From assembly GCA_019828595.1 (NCBI GenBank), contig JAHQRK010000026.1, positions 124,001-188,000 on the forward strand: a stretch of DNA of 64,000 nt. The letters run 5' to 3'. The DNA is from Aphanomyces cochlioides (taxonomy: Eukaryota > Oomycota > Saprolegniomycetes > Saprolegniales > Verrucalvaceae). Under the pieces are notes generated by a model that ran no database searches, had not been told where the DNA came from, and saw only the letters and a list, made by a program, of their open reading frames with translations. Shown here piece after piece: positions 52,712-63,611 of the stretch (its first letter is position 1; every line of letters starts with the position of its first letter). The translations under genes and the position numbers were made by a program.

Positions 52712-52725
52712 AAATTGCACAATGA
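52712..52725 (-). promoter_or_regulatory. Oomycete core promoter of gene B2
   Basis: Minus-strand TCATTGTGCAATTT, identical to the B1 and C elements. Sequence identity with B1 ends about 60 bp further upstream, where the 52786-53026 insertion begins. Confidence 0.7.
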
Positions 52726-52785
52726 AGTCTGAAAGATTGCAGTATGAGGGCGCAACGCAGCTGTCTGCAAACTGCTTGATTCATG

Positions 52786-53026
52786 GAGAATTGAGTTTTT
52801 AATCAGCTTGTGGATTCAATTACAACAGTAGTCTCCCAGTTTTCGCCTCATGCATGAAAATTTATATCAGGGTATTATGATTGGAAATATTATGCTTCAA
52901 AGGTTTCAAGTATTAATATTAGGTACTGTCACAATAAACATCCCAAATAAAATTATATTATACAGGATATAAGTTTGGAGTGGGAGGCGAAAACTGGGGG
53001 ACTACTGTACTCGCTGTTTGTTTACC
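52786..53026. mobile_element. Insertion with pogo-like MITE in the B2 upstream region
   Basis: CTGCTTGATTCATG flanks the insertion at 52772-52785 and 53027-53040, while B1 has one copy. Within it, inverted repeats ACAGTAGTCTCCCAGTTTTC (52826) and the complement ending at 53008 define a core of about 183 bp. ACAGTAG-type ends resemble pogo/Tigger-class elements. The extra 40 bp on the left and 18 bp on the right are not explained by the inverted repeats alone. Confidence 0.75.
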
Positions 53027-54582
53027 CTGCTTGATTCATGACGTTACTTACATTCACAACATGCAAGAAACATTCCACGAACGCCGCTGCATGCGATCAG
53101 ATGGGTATTTCACGAATTATCAAGGACACTGCCGTCATACGAGAGGGACAGTCTTTGGTTCGGCGACATTACCACTGCTCATCTCGTTAAACTGAAAGGA
53201 GAGTTTGCTTTTGCTAGCCATCGAGGGTTGCAAGAGAAACCGCGATGGATGGAGACCCATGTTGAATCCAGTGAACAACCATAGCATGCACCCAAGTCTC
53301 TGCAGCCTGCGGGAAGTTGTAGTGACGATGAGACATAGGAAACATCTGCTCACGACAAGTGTCCAAACTTTATAAGGCGTCGAGTATTGAGTGTGTCCAA
53401 CGATACCAAAGTTGATGGATTGTTTACGAGTCGCTGTGGATTACTCCCCCGACTGAAACTCTGTTTTGCAACTTTTGTCAGCAGAGATGCGAAGGTATAC
53501 AAAAATCAAGTACGTCAAATCTGTATTTAAAAAGTTATTTTATCAAGCACATCAGCTAAGGACTCCAATCGTTCCTCTTCCTCATTCATCAGCTCTAAGG
53601 CACGCATGGCACGCAGTTCCTCATCTGTCTTCTTGTTTCTTTACGACTTCATGATATAACGCAGCACGCTGACCGTCCGTCAAATTGGCGTGGACTTTTG
53701 GCATCACACTCAAATCGATAATATAATTCACCAAAAAATACATGCAAGATCAGCTCATCGAGACGAACAACATCCGCCAGATTTTTTACCAATCAGAGAT
53801 CATTAAACGCCCAATTTCGACCTGCTGACAAAATTTAAAAAACAGAGTATTGTTGGCGTGGGCAATGTCTTGGTTGCTTATCTGTATAGCTCGTCGCTCG
53901 AGCACCTTGTATGTTAAACCAGGAGGGGTGTCACTCATACAAACTTCAAGTATTAATCTGTCTGACATGATCCCGCATTGAGCGGGCCGGCGGGAGGGTT
54001 TCTGAAATGTGATATCACGAAACCAAATATACGACCGGACGACCAGAGTTTTCTGAATCCGTGATATCATGGATACTCTGGTCGTCTATCATTTGATTGG
54101 ATGAAAATGCATTGTCCATCAACTAAATTAACCAACAGGTGAGCTCTAAGTCTAAAAAAAAACAGCCTCAACAGGGAGCAACCTGCGTTCGCCTTCCTAC
54201 GTTTCCTCTACTGTAGTATCCGCAATTGACTTCATCACAGGGCCAAACATTACTGACAATGACATGACAGTGGATGGAGCCCTTAGGGAATGGCAGATTC
54301 TTGTGCTCAGCCTGGAGACTTCATCCCGTACAAATACACTGCACAACTTTGTTCAAAATTATAATCAAACTTGCAACTATAGTGAAGACGACGACCTCTT
54401 CCATCGCTACAGATGGCATTGAAGACTACTTTTGGTGCCAGACTGGCCAAAGAACACCCGCTACTAGGCTCCTGGAGCCCAGAAATCTCAATCTCGTCTT
54501 TCTCTCGTGGAAATCCCTTCGCGCCATGAAATTCGCCAAAAGAACGTGTTCATTGAACGCAAAAATCATCTCCAATGCACTA

Positions 54583-55037
54583 CCATATTTCCCGTAAGGT
54601 TGTCACCACGAATGATTTTCGAAAATGGTGACAAGTCCAAAGGAAATCAGATATCAAAATGAGGTACATTTGATTGGGTAAAAATTAGACTTATCTACCA
54701 ATCATATTATTATCAAGAACACCCCGCAGTCGTATGTCGACTTTACGAGTGGCTGACTCCAGTTTGGGAGAATTAAAACCTGCAACGCTCATTTGGGTCC
54801 AGGTTTGCCGACTGCAACGCATGAACACGACAAATTTATGGCCCTGGTATCTAATTGAGCCATTGCATTTCTTCCAATAAGATCTGACTGGTGACAACTC
54901 AAGGGGAACTCCGAAAAATTTCATCAGATTGTATTATAAATGTATACTATAGTTTTGTATGAATCATTTAAATAATTATATCAGTGGTGACAACTCAATG
55001 GGAAAAAATAGTGGTGACAACCTTACAGGAAATACGG
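54583..55037. mobile_element. 455-bp MITE with TA target duplication
   Basis: Inverted ends CCATATTTCCCGTAAGGTTG (54583) and the complement ending at 55037 match over about 27 bp, with TA at 54581-54582 and 55038-55039. Inside, TGGTGACAA-type motifs recur in both halves (54628, 54890, 54987, 55010), as subterminal protein-binding sites do. No ORF of note. Confidence 0.8.
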
Positions 55038-55234
55038 TATAGCGGTTCATTCACGTGACTGTGGTCCACAGTCGCTCAGATTGTTAATAAGGTTAACTGT
55101 AAACTGATTGGAGGATACCACATGGCATGTAGAACTTTGATTGGATAAAAATAAATTAAGCTTGACTAATATATGAAATACTTTAATCAAGTTAAAATGA
55201 TATCCGACCATCGCGATGATCCCACACCGAAGTA

Positions 55235-55904
55235 CTACACCATTTGCCGGTTTAGTTCGTTTAACTTGCGATATATTTCGTATCATTTGCAATATATTTC
55301 GAATCACGTGCAATATATTTCGTATGACTTGCATTTAATTTCGTCGTCAGCGACGAAAATCGATTTATATTTCACATGACTTGCATTATATTTCGTACCT
55401 CTTGCATTTAATTTCATATTTTTAGCTTATATTTCGTGTCACTTGCATTTAAATTCGCAGAAAAGAGAAAAAGTACATAGAAAAATTAACAAAAAATTGT
55501 TATCGAACTCATAAGAAATTGATGGACACTTCAATCGCCACATAAGTCAATGCGAGCATCAAGCAAGCTCAGCAGAGTTCATATGCGCCTGCCAGTCGCG
55601 AATTCATAGCTCAAGCCAACACTGCAACACATGTGAAACTTCGTATCTCAATAGGACATTCAATAGATTTGGCATTACTACGAATTTAAATGCACGTGAT
55701 ACGAAATATAAGCTAAAAAATACGAAATTAAATGCAAGAGGTATGAAATATAATGCACGTCACGCGAAATATAAATCGATTTTCGTCGCGGGCCACGAAA
55801 TTAAATGCAAGTCATACGAAATATATTGCACGTGATACGAAATATATTGCAAATGATACGAAATATATCGCAAGTTAAACGAACTAAACCGGCAAATGGT
55901 GTAG
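55235..55904. mobile_element. 670-bp foldback element, copy 1
   Basis: Arms of about 235 bp in inverted orientation around a 200-bp centre, flanked by TA (55233-55234 and 55905-55906). The arms are themselves built from degenerate units of about 20 bp around ATATTTCGTATnACTTGCA. End sequence CTACACCATTTGCCGG. It appears to be identical in sequence and length to 58085-58754, so it moved very recently. No protein is encoded; a Tc1/mariner-type transposase supplied in trans is the likely mover, judged by the TA duplication. Confidence 0.88.
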
Positions 55905-56941
55905 TATAGTTAATCATGATTGTTTGACGACGGGGAAATTTTTTAAATGTGATATCATAGATTCTCTGGTCGGCAAAAGTGACACCCCTCCTGTTAAACC
56001 AGCACCCGTAGTATCACAGAAATGTGGGAGCTTGAGATGTGTTTGTGAAATTCTGACTCATACTTGAATTGAGCCTCACTCAAATACAGAGTTGGTCGAT
56101 CGCGATAAAGTTGCACGAGCCACTCACGCTCAGTTGTATTGTGGATCCTGTAAAGACCCTTTGTAGGGACCCGAGCAACTAGTCCCGTTTGTTCATACCG
56201 TCGAAGGGAAATCGTCCTTAGGTCTATGGAAAGTCCCCTTCAGCACAGTCAATTGATGATAAAACCTTTGTGGAAGAGAGCCGACAGGCGTTTTTTCGAT
56301 AACTTCATGATGTAGAACATGTACAAGCAGTAGAACTTCACGCTTGTGGCAGCATGCTTGTCTGCAACAATTGAGACGATGTCCAGCATGTTTTTACTTC
56401 ACTTTCCCCGTCAGAATGACATGAAGCGGAATTTATATCCGGATCATTTCCGGATAGATATCCCGCCAAAATGGACATTTTGAAGCAAACGTACAATAGT
56501 ATTATGCAGAAGCTACATTTGAGCGCAGCGAGGTCTGTAGTTCTAGCTTGTCAAGGCAAAGAACAGCAGAGATGTCTCTTATGAATAACTAAACGATGCT
56601 TCAAGACGACGATAAGCTCTCCATTGCACGATCGCTCTCTGTCACAATTGATAGCTGGGTTTATGGATTCCATGAACTTTTTGACTTTCTTGGACAGGGA
56701 ATGGCTGCCACTGCGATCAAAGTTCTTGCCATGGAATTCTGTTCAGGTTGAGGAGAGGAATTAGGTGATGGGTGCGGGTCATAGGTTTTTATAGGTTTAA
56801 TACAGGTTTATTGGTTGAGCAGGGTTAGGTTAATAGGTTTTAATTATTCTACTGTACAGAGCTTGTTGACTTCTCAGACAACAACGTCAGAATATAAATC
56901 CGCCTTGAAAAATGCGTTCATCGTAACGAAGAGAAGGTTGC

Positions 56942-57307
56942 GTGAAAACTAATCTGCAGCAGGATGACTTGGAGGAAGGAGCCCCCAATCTTGGTCTTAC
57001 CCATTTTAAACCTTCCCTTGACTTTTTGTGGGAGGAGCTGCGTGAGTCACTGGGCCACGAGCTCAAATTGTACATGACTTCGATTGACATTCCTTTGGAC
57101 ATTGTGCTTGACAAATTGCCGTCTCATCTTGCCTCCAACCAACTTGCAAACGTGGCGGAACAGAACAATTTGCGATGGAAAGAGTCTCAAGAGGCTGGGG
57201 TGGAGTTAGTTGAATATTTGTCACGGATAGATCACGAAAACAATCCTTGGAACAGTAGAACCCCTCGTGGTGGATTTGTCATCGTGCTGTATCGACTCAG
57301 CCACTGA
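56942..57307 (+). CDS. Unrecognised ORF, 121 codons
   Basis: An open frame with charged, amphipathic composition (LGLTHFKPSLDFLWEELRES, DIPLDIVLDKLPSHLASNQL), lacking an ATG at its start (first codon GTG). It might be an internal exon or a transposon fragment. No domain is recognised and no initiator is upstream. AGGTTTTAT-like repeats at about 56785-56845 and their complement at 57655-57680 surround it, which hints at a mobile element. Weak evidence. Confidence 0.3.
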   Translation: MKTNLQQDDLEEGAPNLGLTHFKPSLDFLWEELRESLGHELKLYMTSIDIPLDIVLDKLPSHLASNQLANVAEQNNLRWKESQEAGVELVEYLSRIDHENNPWNSRTPRGGFVIVLYRLSH

Positions 57308-58084
57308 CCAAGCGTAAGTTTTGAGACTGGAACACGCATACAATGACACCTCTTGCAAAATATCATCTCAAAGACCCACTGGGTGGCTGGGGGTCAATAG
57401 AAGATTATTCCTACGTCGACCAGAGTGGGCACATGAGGGTAAAACATATATTCTCTTTGGGTACAGGTTGAGAGCTCCCTCCTCTCAACTTAGGAGGAGG
57501 GAAATGGCGGATGACTAGGGAGTCCCGAGTCATCCGCGTGCAAAAAGTTACTCTTGATCGTCGCCACAGTGAGTGCAACATTCTGCACTCATGTCTGCTG
57601 CAGTCAAAGGTCCACATGAGAAAAACGTACTGACCCACCACTGCACTACCAATTAACCTAAATAAAACCTAAATAAAACCTGTGATCTTCATGCATCGTG
57701 CGAACTTCTCACGGGGGTTCTGACCGATTCTACCATGAGTGTGGTCCATGCACGCTTCCACGCAATGGAGATAAGGGATATAAAACCAACTGAGACTGAC
57801 AAGACTAACTGCTGAGCTGATTTGGACAACAAATTCACAGCGACAGGTCCGACTTTAACTTCACAGCTTGGTCTCGATCACTTTAGGAATCGAATATCCA
57901 CACCAACTGAACTACCCTGTACTCACAAGGACTTAGCAATCGTAATGTACCATCATTGTGCAAATACAAACTAATTTAGCGCCTGAGCAGCACCAGCAAC
58001 GACTACCCTGGCTGTGTGAGCAGACCAGGGAATATTTTATTAAATAAGATATTACGTAGTAATAAATTTTATTACTACGTAGTA

Positions 58085-58754
58085 CTACACCATTTGCCGG
58101 TTTAGTTCGTTTAACTTGCGATATATTTCGTATCATTTGCAATATATTTCGAATCACGTGCAATATATTTCGTATGACTTGCATTTAATTTCGTCGTCAG
58201 CGACGAAAATCGATTTATATTTCACATGACTTGCATTATATTTCGTACCTCTTGCATTTAATTTCATATTTTTAGCTTATATTTCGTGTCACTTGCATTT
58301 AAATTCGCAGAAAAGAGAAAAAGTACATAGAAAAATTAACAAAAAATTGTTATCGAACTCATAAGAAATTGATGGACACTTCAATCGCCACATAAGTCAA
58401 TGCGAGCATCAAGCAAGCTCAGCAGAGTTCATATGCGCCTGCCAGTCGCGAATTCATAGCTCAAGCCAACACTGCAACACATGTGAAACTTCGTATCTCA
58501 ATAGGACATTCAATAGATTTGGCATTACTACGAATTTAAATGCACGTGATACGAAATATAAGCTAAAAAATACGAAATTAAATGCAAGAGGTATGAAATA
58601 TAATGCACGTCACGCGAAATATAAATCGATTTTCGTCGCGGGCCACGAAATTAAATGCAAGTCATACGAAATATATTGCACGTGATACGAAATATATTGC
58701 AAATGATACGAAATATATCGCAAGTTAAACGAACTAAACCGGCAAATGGTGTAG
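58085..58754. mobile_element. 670-bp foldback element, copy 2
   Basis: No difference from 55235-55904 was found by eye, and it has the same arm asymmetry (GTCGTCAGCGACG in the left arm, CGTCGCGGGCCACG in the right). TA flanks it at 58083-58084 and 58755-58756. The site is preceded by the unrelated palindrome TACTACGTAGTA. Confidence 0.88.
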
Positions 58755-58796
58755 TATTGTCTTTTTCACTCAAACTTGTACTACGTAGTATTTTTT

Positions 58797-59067
58797 TAGG
58801 GCCCGTCTGACAACCGAAAATATTACAATAAATGGGCCCAAAATGCCATTTTGAGGCCAAATTCAATAATTGAGGTCAAAATATGAACTTGTGTCCAAGA
58901 GTTTTGCACCAAGTCCAATATTTTTGGTTGGGATATACTCAGTGGAGCCTCCCAAAATGCCATTTTACAAATGGAGGTTTTACCTCCATTTTGAATATGC
59001 CATAAATCGTTGATCCCATTTTGGCTGAAAATGGCATAGATTTTGAAATTTTGCCAGACGCACCCTT
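58797..59067. mobile_element. 271-bp MITE with AGGGYSCGTCTGGCAA ends
   Basis: Terminal inverted repeats AGGGCCCGTCTGACAA (58798) and its partner TTGCCAGACGCACCCT (ending about 59067). Internal repeats of AAAATGGCATTTTG and GGAGGTTTTACCTCC. A truncated inverted relative is at 2434-2642. Target duplication not resolved. Confidence 0.7.
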
Positions 59068-59265
59068 ACCAAAATCAAATTCATTTCCAAATCGATTTGA
59101 TCATATTGAGGTCAAGTATAAAAGGAAAGTACAGTGCACCACTTCAATATGATGAAATCGATTTGAAAATGAATTCGCTTTTTGGTCAAAACCACAAATT
59201 TGGTTGATAATGACAATACTAATTTATTCTCCAAGGTGTTGAAAAGAAATAAAATATTGTCGATT

Positions 59266-59583
59266 TCATCGAAGAAAGATACTTGATTTACCTATTATAT
59301 TGACGAGCTGTGCAAACGTATTTTGGCTTACTCGGACCTCCTGAATGAAATCGTCGGCACGTAGGTGGGGAAGTATTGACAGCTGAGTCATAGGTCGAGA
59401 AAGAATCCGACGCTCTTCCATGTAGCGTATGGAATCCAGCATCATTCTTATGTCCAGGACGTGATTGATTTCCCTTCGAGCACGAGGTGGCATCAAAGGG
59501 TTATGCATTGCAATAGTAACGACCATCGAGTCGATGGCCTTGGTAATTGCCTTCTTCTGGGATACGCGTGGCATTTTGACCAA
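59266..59583 (-). pseudogene. Harbinger-like transposase, first exon fragment
   Basis: A 105-residue frame from MVKMPRVSQKKAITKAI; the second half (IQEVRVSQNTFAQLVNIIG) matches the helix that precedes the catalytic core of Harbinger-type nucleases. It ends at a donor-like GTAAATCA near 59293, after which no second exon is found. It is a different Harbinger lineage from 2803-3108. 59600-60600 has TAGCCAATCA palindromes (59811-59974) but no recognised gene. Confidence 0.5.
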
Positions 59584-60636
59584 TGCTGACGAGTCGAATC
59601 GAAGAGTGAATTTCGCTTTATCAGGTTGAGCTTTGATTCCCCACTATTCAGATCGCTTTAAATGAAGCTTTTCCGACACAAATTTCACGCTTTAAAAATG
59701 TAAAAAAATACGAATAAAGCGACTGAATTTCTAAACTTTGATTACCCCTATTCTAAATTGTGAGAGGGGTCTGAAATGTATCGATCTTTCAAATCGATCT
59801 GCAAATCGATTAGCCAATCAGAATCGAGTATTTTGCCTAATTCACGTAAACCACACACCCTAACACACGTGAAAGTAATTTGGCCAGTGTGTGTCAGTGT
59901 GTGTTTGCGTGAGTTAGAAGACTGATCGATTCTGATTGGCTGAATAATTTAAAATTTTTAGTTCTAGCCAATCAGTGATGCCCATTCGTCGATATGCAAA
60001 TTATTTCATTAGTTTATGGATTTATGCAATTTGTTTTTTACGTTTACCAACAAGAGTATCATGAATGTCGTCAAGTGACCACAGCTCGGCATTTGCACGC
60101 ATAAAGAGCCCTCCGCGAACTTTTGATGTCGGTTGAATGAAGCGCAGGTCTTTGTTATATCTTTTTGCGCTTCCCAGCGCGCTCAACAATCAACGATGTT
60201 TTCGTCGTGTCAGTCGTCGCACTCGACTCAATAAATGCAGCCACTGGTGCACGTCTATCGACCTGGATCGTCTGGGTTTTGAGTAAAAGAGAACAGAGCG
60301 GCATCTCGTCCGGGTTTGTCTTCTTTTTCAGTTGTGTTGGTGCTGACGACCAAATCTATGGCAAAACGAGTTATGTTGCTACGATTCAATGCGTGAAATA
60401 TTATTGTTCTCGACTTTGCTAACCATTGAAAGCAGTCCTTCGAAGGATGATAGGTTTCTTCTACTATGGAACACTTGGAGTTCCGCCATAGATCGTATAC
60501 ATTTTCTCGGCCAAGTTGAACACATTTCTCATCCAACATGGAAACAAACAATCAACGAGACGCCATTAGACGATGTGCTTCGTGTGAAGAAATACGAGAA
60601 CGAACATGAATTCAGTGTTAGCGGAAGACGTGTGAG

Positions 60637-61005
60637 CTAGCCCAATTTATTGGGGTACGAAAGGCGCAGGGATGCTTGTCGTTCAAGAGGTGCCTTGTTA
60701 CGAAGAGGGAGGTTTCGTGGCGTAAAGCGACCCGCGTCTTGTCGGGTCAGTTCCGATTTCTTGCGGCCACCGTGGCGCTTACCAAAGAGACGGCCACGCT
60801 TGCCTTTCCCCTCACCGCCACTGGATTTGCGTCCTTGTTGACTTCCACCAAGAACACCGCCTTTACTGGGTCCGCCCCCCAATCGCCTGGTAGCTGAGTT
60901 GATGGCAATTTGTTGCTGCGCCAACATGACCGGCGAGTCTTGGGAAGGTTGGTTGAACGCCACGACAGCAGACATAGCAAGCGCGAGGGGGATCAAAAAG
61001 CGCAT
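60637..61005 (-). CDS. Small secreted basic protein D (QDSPVML family)
   Basis: 122 residues: signal peptide 1-16 (MRFLIPLALAMSAVVA), QDSPVML at 22-28, R-R-L at 40-42, then a very basic Gly/Lys/Arg-rich domain (GEGKGKRGRLFGKRHGGRKK) and a tail without acidic clusters. It has no glycine zipper, unlike B, C and E. Strongly positive charge suggests binding of anionic surfaces or nucleic acid (inference). Its 5' flank is duplicated beside F at 63.7 kb. Part of a three-gene cluster with E and F. Confidence 0.8.
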   Translation of the reverse strand: MRFLIPLALAMSAVVAFNQPSQDSPVMLAQQQIAINSATRRLGGGPSKGGVLGGSQQGRKSSGGEGKGKRGRLFGKRHGGRKKSELTRQDAGRFTPRNLPLRNKAPLERQASLRLSYPNKLG

Positions 61006-61025
61006 CTCTGAAGCTTCTTCCTAGC

Positions 61026-61039
61026 AACTTGCAAAATGA
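61026..61039 (-). promoter_or_regulatory. Oomycete core promoter of gene D
   Basis: Minus-strand TCATTTTGCAAGTT differs from the TCATTYYNCAWTTT consensus at one or two positions and lies 21 nt upstream of the ATG at 61005. 61040-62700 beyond it contains overlapping frames on both strands but no gene I can support. Confidence 0.55.
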
Positions 61040-62706
61040 AGAATGAATTCAATTAAGCCAAGACGGCAATTCCTTGCAACAACAACGAGCAGACCAGACG
61101 TCGCGAAGCATCGAACACCCCGGGCAGTTGCCACCGGCAGAAGGCATTTCAAGTTGGTGCAGTCGACATATGAATGGACTGGCAGTCTTTGGTTGGCGTC
61201 TGCCGATCCGTTGCAAATGTTGCACCAAGCTGAAAATGTGCTGTGACTTGCAAGAGGAAGCACCATCCTCTTGCAATCTCGGGGAAGTTCATCCTGAGTA
61301 ATATATTCCCGACGTGGATGCAAACGAATAATGCACCCAAAGTTCGGTTTACGGCTGACAGCAACAGTTGGCCACAATTCACAACGAGTGCTGTCCACTG
61401 AAGAGAGTCTCTCAAACAGTCGTGCGTCGCGAGCTCCGCGAGTCCTTGGACATCTTTAAAGCAGACAACCTCCACCGGCGATCAAACGTGTCGCGTGACT
61501 TAAATTTGACAAGCTCTGGAGCTAGGCAAGGTCTCGAGCCAAGCGAAGAACAACACAACTTGCTCTCGATCAACGACAGTCAAGACGACGATACAGTACT
61601 CTGCTGGAAGTCGATCGGCACCTCATGCACCCATCTCGATTATCGACCACTTCATGCGACAACAGTTCATCGCAGACACAAAACATGAATGTGATGTGTT
61701 AACAAACAAGGCAGAGAGAGAGATCAAACTGACTACCTCGCCAGTATATCCACCTACCCTCATGATGAATCAACAATTTACACACAGCAAGCAGGGGATT
61801 TAGGCTGTATGAAGCATCCCAAGTACGCGCCGACGAGCTAACCAGGACGTGGCTAATGGGATGTCAACGACTGGGTGCAGTCGAGATGGACAGAGAAAAC
61901 CAAGTGGAATTGTGATGCACTGCGAGTAGCAGCAAGGAGAGTTAAAGATTGTGACGTCCAAGAGTACAGGACAGAGCGAGAACGGCAGATTTAACCTATG
62001 TGCCCACGAGAGCGCGGGGCTATCGATGCTCGTCGTCGCGGTCGAGAGAACCGTCTTCTCTTCCTGTCGGCGGATCGAGTCAGGCCTTCACCAAGGGACT
62101 TATCCATGTGCACCCAAGACGACGTTAGGCCAGGTGACGCAAGCGCTGTTCCAACGTCTGCCGTCACGTTGTTCGCATGGCCATCGGAGCTGGGCTCACC
62201 GTTCCTTTTGCCACCGTGCGTTCGACGCACGCCCTCAACTGCGTTGAGATTCTAAGAGGCTCGACAATCTCGCCAAACGAAGTCTTGGGACAGCAAGGAG
62301 TGGGAACAAAACGGTCCTCGCATGGCTCTGCCAGCGCGAGAAAGATACGAAGCGACTCCCGCTGTTGGATGGCATCTTCCGTCGTGGCATCGAGGAAGAT
62401 TTGCCAGGCCGTTGAGCAGAGAACGATGGCGTCGAATCTTCTTCAGTCTTTGCGGAAGTGACAGCGCCGACAGTCTGCAAAGCAAAAGGTGTCGTTTCAC
62501 TACCCTCTCTGAATGCCGTCGTCGGTCGGCTATGATGTCTCCGCCGACGCTAGCCTTATCAGTATTGACGACGCTCAAGTTTGAAAACGCCACTCCAATT
62601 TTATCATATGACCATGCCATGTTTGCTGAATAACTCTTTGTTTGCTTGTTGTGATTCGTTGAACAACTGTCTTCATGTCGCTTCGTTCACGGTCGCCTTG
62701 CACTCT

Positions 62707-62720
62707 TCATTTCGCAATTT
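62707..62720 (+). promoter_or_regulatory. Oomycete core promoter of gene E
   Basis: TCATTTCGCAATTT, an exact match to TCATTYYNCAWTTT, 21 nt before the ATG at 62742. The best match in the window. Confidence 0.78.
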
Positions 62721-62741
62721 GCCATCGACGAACACTTGACG

Positions 62742-63308
62742 ATGCGTGTTTTAATTCCACTCGCGCTTGCAGCATCTACCGTCGCGGCTTTCAACCAACC
62801 TCACCAAGACTCGCCAGTCATGTTGGGGCATCCTCAACAAGATTCCATGGACTTCGCAGTCCACCCTCGTCGCGTTCTGAAAGTCCAAAGCCAAAAGGGA
62901 AGAAAACTCGCCCAGAAAACCAACCGTCTGAGACCCGCTGAGTTGTCAAGTCAAGTAGGGTCGGATGCCTCAAGTGGCTCAGGCCCCCCCCCCTTGCAAG
63001 ACAATTGCTGGCCTTGGGGACATTTGAAAAAGTAGGCCGCCGGTGCGGCAAAGTTGTTGGTGCGGTTTGCGGCACAGCTTTTGGAGCGCATCGGTGCTGT
63101 TCAAGGTCTTCGCAATAAGGTCCCGGGTGGCAGAGTTGGTGGTACAATTCTTGGAGCGGCTTTCGGCCCTATCGCAGGTTACAAAGCTGGTAAACAAATG
63201 GTCGGGGAAGCGGGAGCCAAGTGGGGAAAACAGATCGATGATCGCCGCGCCCAAAGAAAAGCTGCCAAACGACAACAACGTTCCTCTTCGACTGGCGAAC
63301 GACTCTAA
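62742..63308 (+). pseudogene. Secreted glycine-zipper protein E, disrupted
   Basis: Signal peptide MRVLIPLALAASTVAA, QDSPVML at 22-28, R-R-V-L at 43-46, then a Lys/Gln-rich stretch. At a run of ten C (62984-62993) the frame stops making family sense and meets TAG at 63033-63035. Glycine-zipper sequence continues in a neighbouring frame (GKVVGAVCGTAFG) until near 63085, then returns to the original frame for a second zipper (GGRVGGTILGAAFGPIAG) and a basic tail ending at 63308. This is best explained by two compensating one-base indels, the first in a homopolymer, so either a pseudogene or an assembly error. With both resolved it would be the largest zipper member. Confidence 0.72.
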
Positions 63309-63611
63309 GCTCCGTGAATCCGTCGAAACGGGGTCAACTTTAGTCCTTTATCAGTCCGTTCTAACTGAGCCAAATGCAATCTCGATTTCCTTTTCGCAAC
63401 AAAGACTTCCCACGCATCCAGTAACATAAATAAAGACAGAAATGAGAGGCACACACACAGGCTTGTTTGTGACGAACAAGACAAATATCTCCACCATAAC
63501 ACGCGGCGAATTAGAGCTCTACTGTCCAAGGGAGGGGGGGGGCAGGACTGATTGTTTTTGCCGAGAACTTCCCGAAATCAATAAAAAAAGCTCTTTTCCA
63601 AACGGAAAGTA

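Larger units (their letters stand above)
46446..53459 (-). repeat. Second inverted duplication, right copy (interrupted)
   Basis: Partner of 3355-5029, read on the minus strand. It is split by the LTR element at 46482-51569 and by a 241-bp insertion at 52786-53026 flanked by the 14-bp repeat CTGCTTGATTCATG. After removing both, the two copies align end to end. Because the left copy lacks both insertions, the duplication predates them. Confidence 0.88.
53924..55997. repeat. Outer inverted repeat pair (AGGAGGGGTGTCAC)
   Basis: GTTAAACCAGGAGGGGTGTC at about 53914-53933 and its near-complement at about 55977-55997 face each other across 2 kb containing two other MITEs. A related hairpin lies at 54033-54087 (GACGACCAGAGT / ACTCTGGTCGTC) and near 55930. 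It may be an older hAT-like element, since AGGGGTGTCA resembles hAT ends. No transposase is seen. 53460-53910 has no recognised gene. Confidence 0.4.

Noticed and set aside
55235..55460. CRISPR-like array of ~20-bp repeats (TTTCGTAT..ACTTGCA units)
   Set aside because: The units are degenerate, have no unique spacers, and mirror the opposite arm. They are subrepeats of a foldback element in a eukaryotic genome.
61040..62640. Several 70-125 codon ORFs between D and E
   Set aside because: Frames overlap on both strands at similar length, with no initiator, no domain and no repeated conservation.
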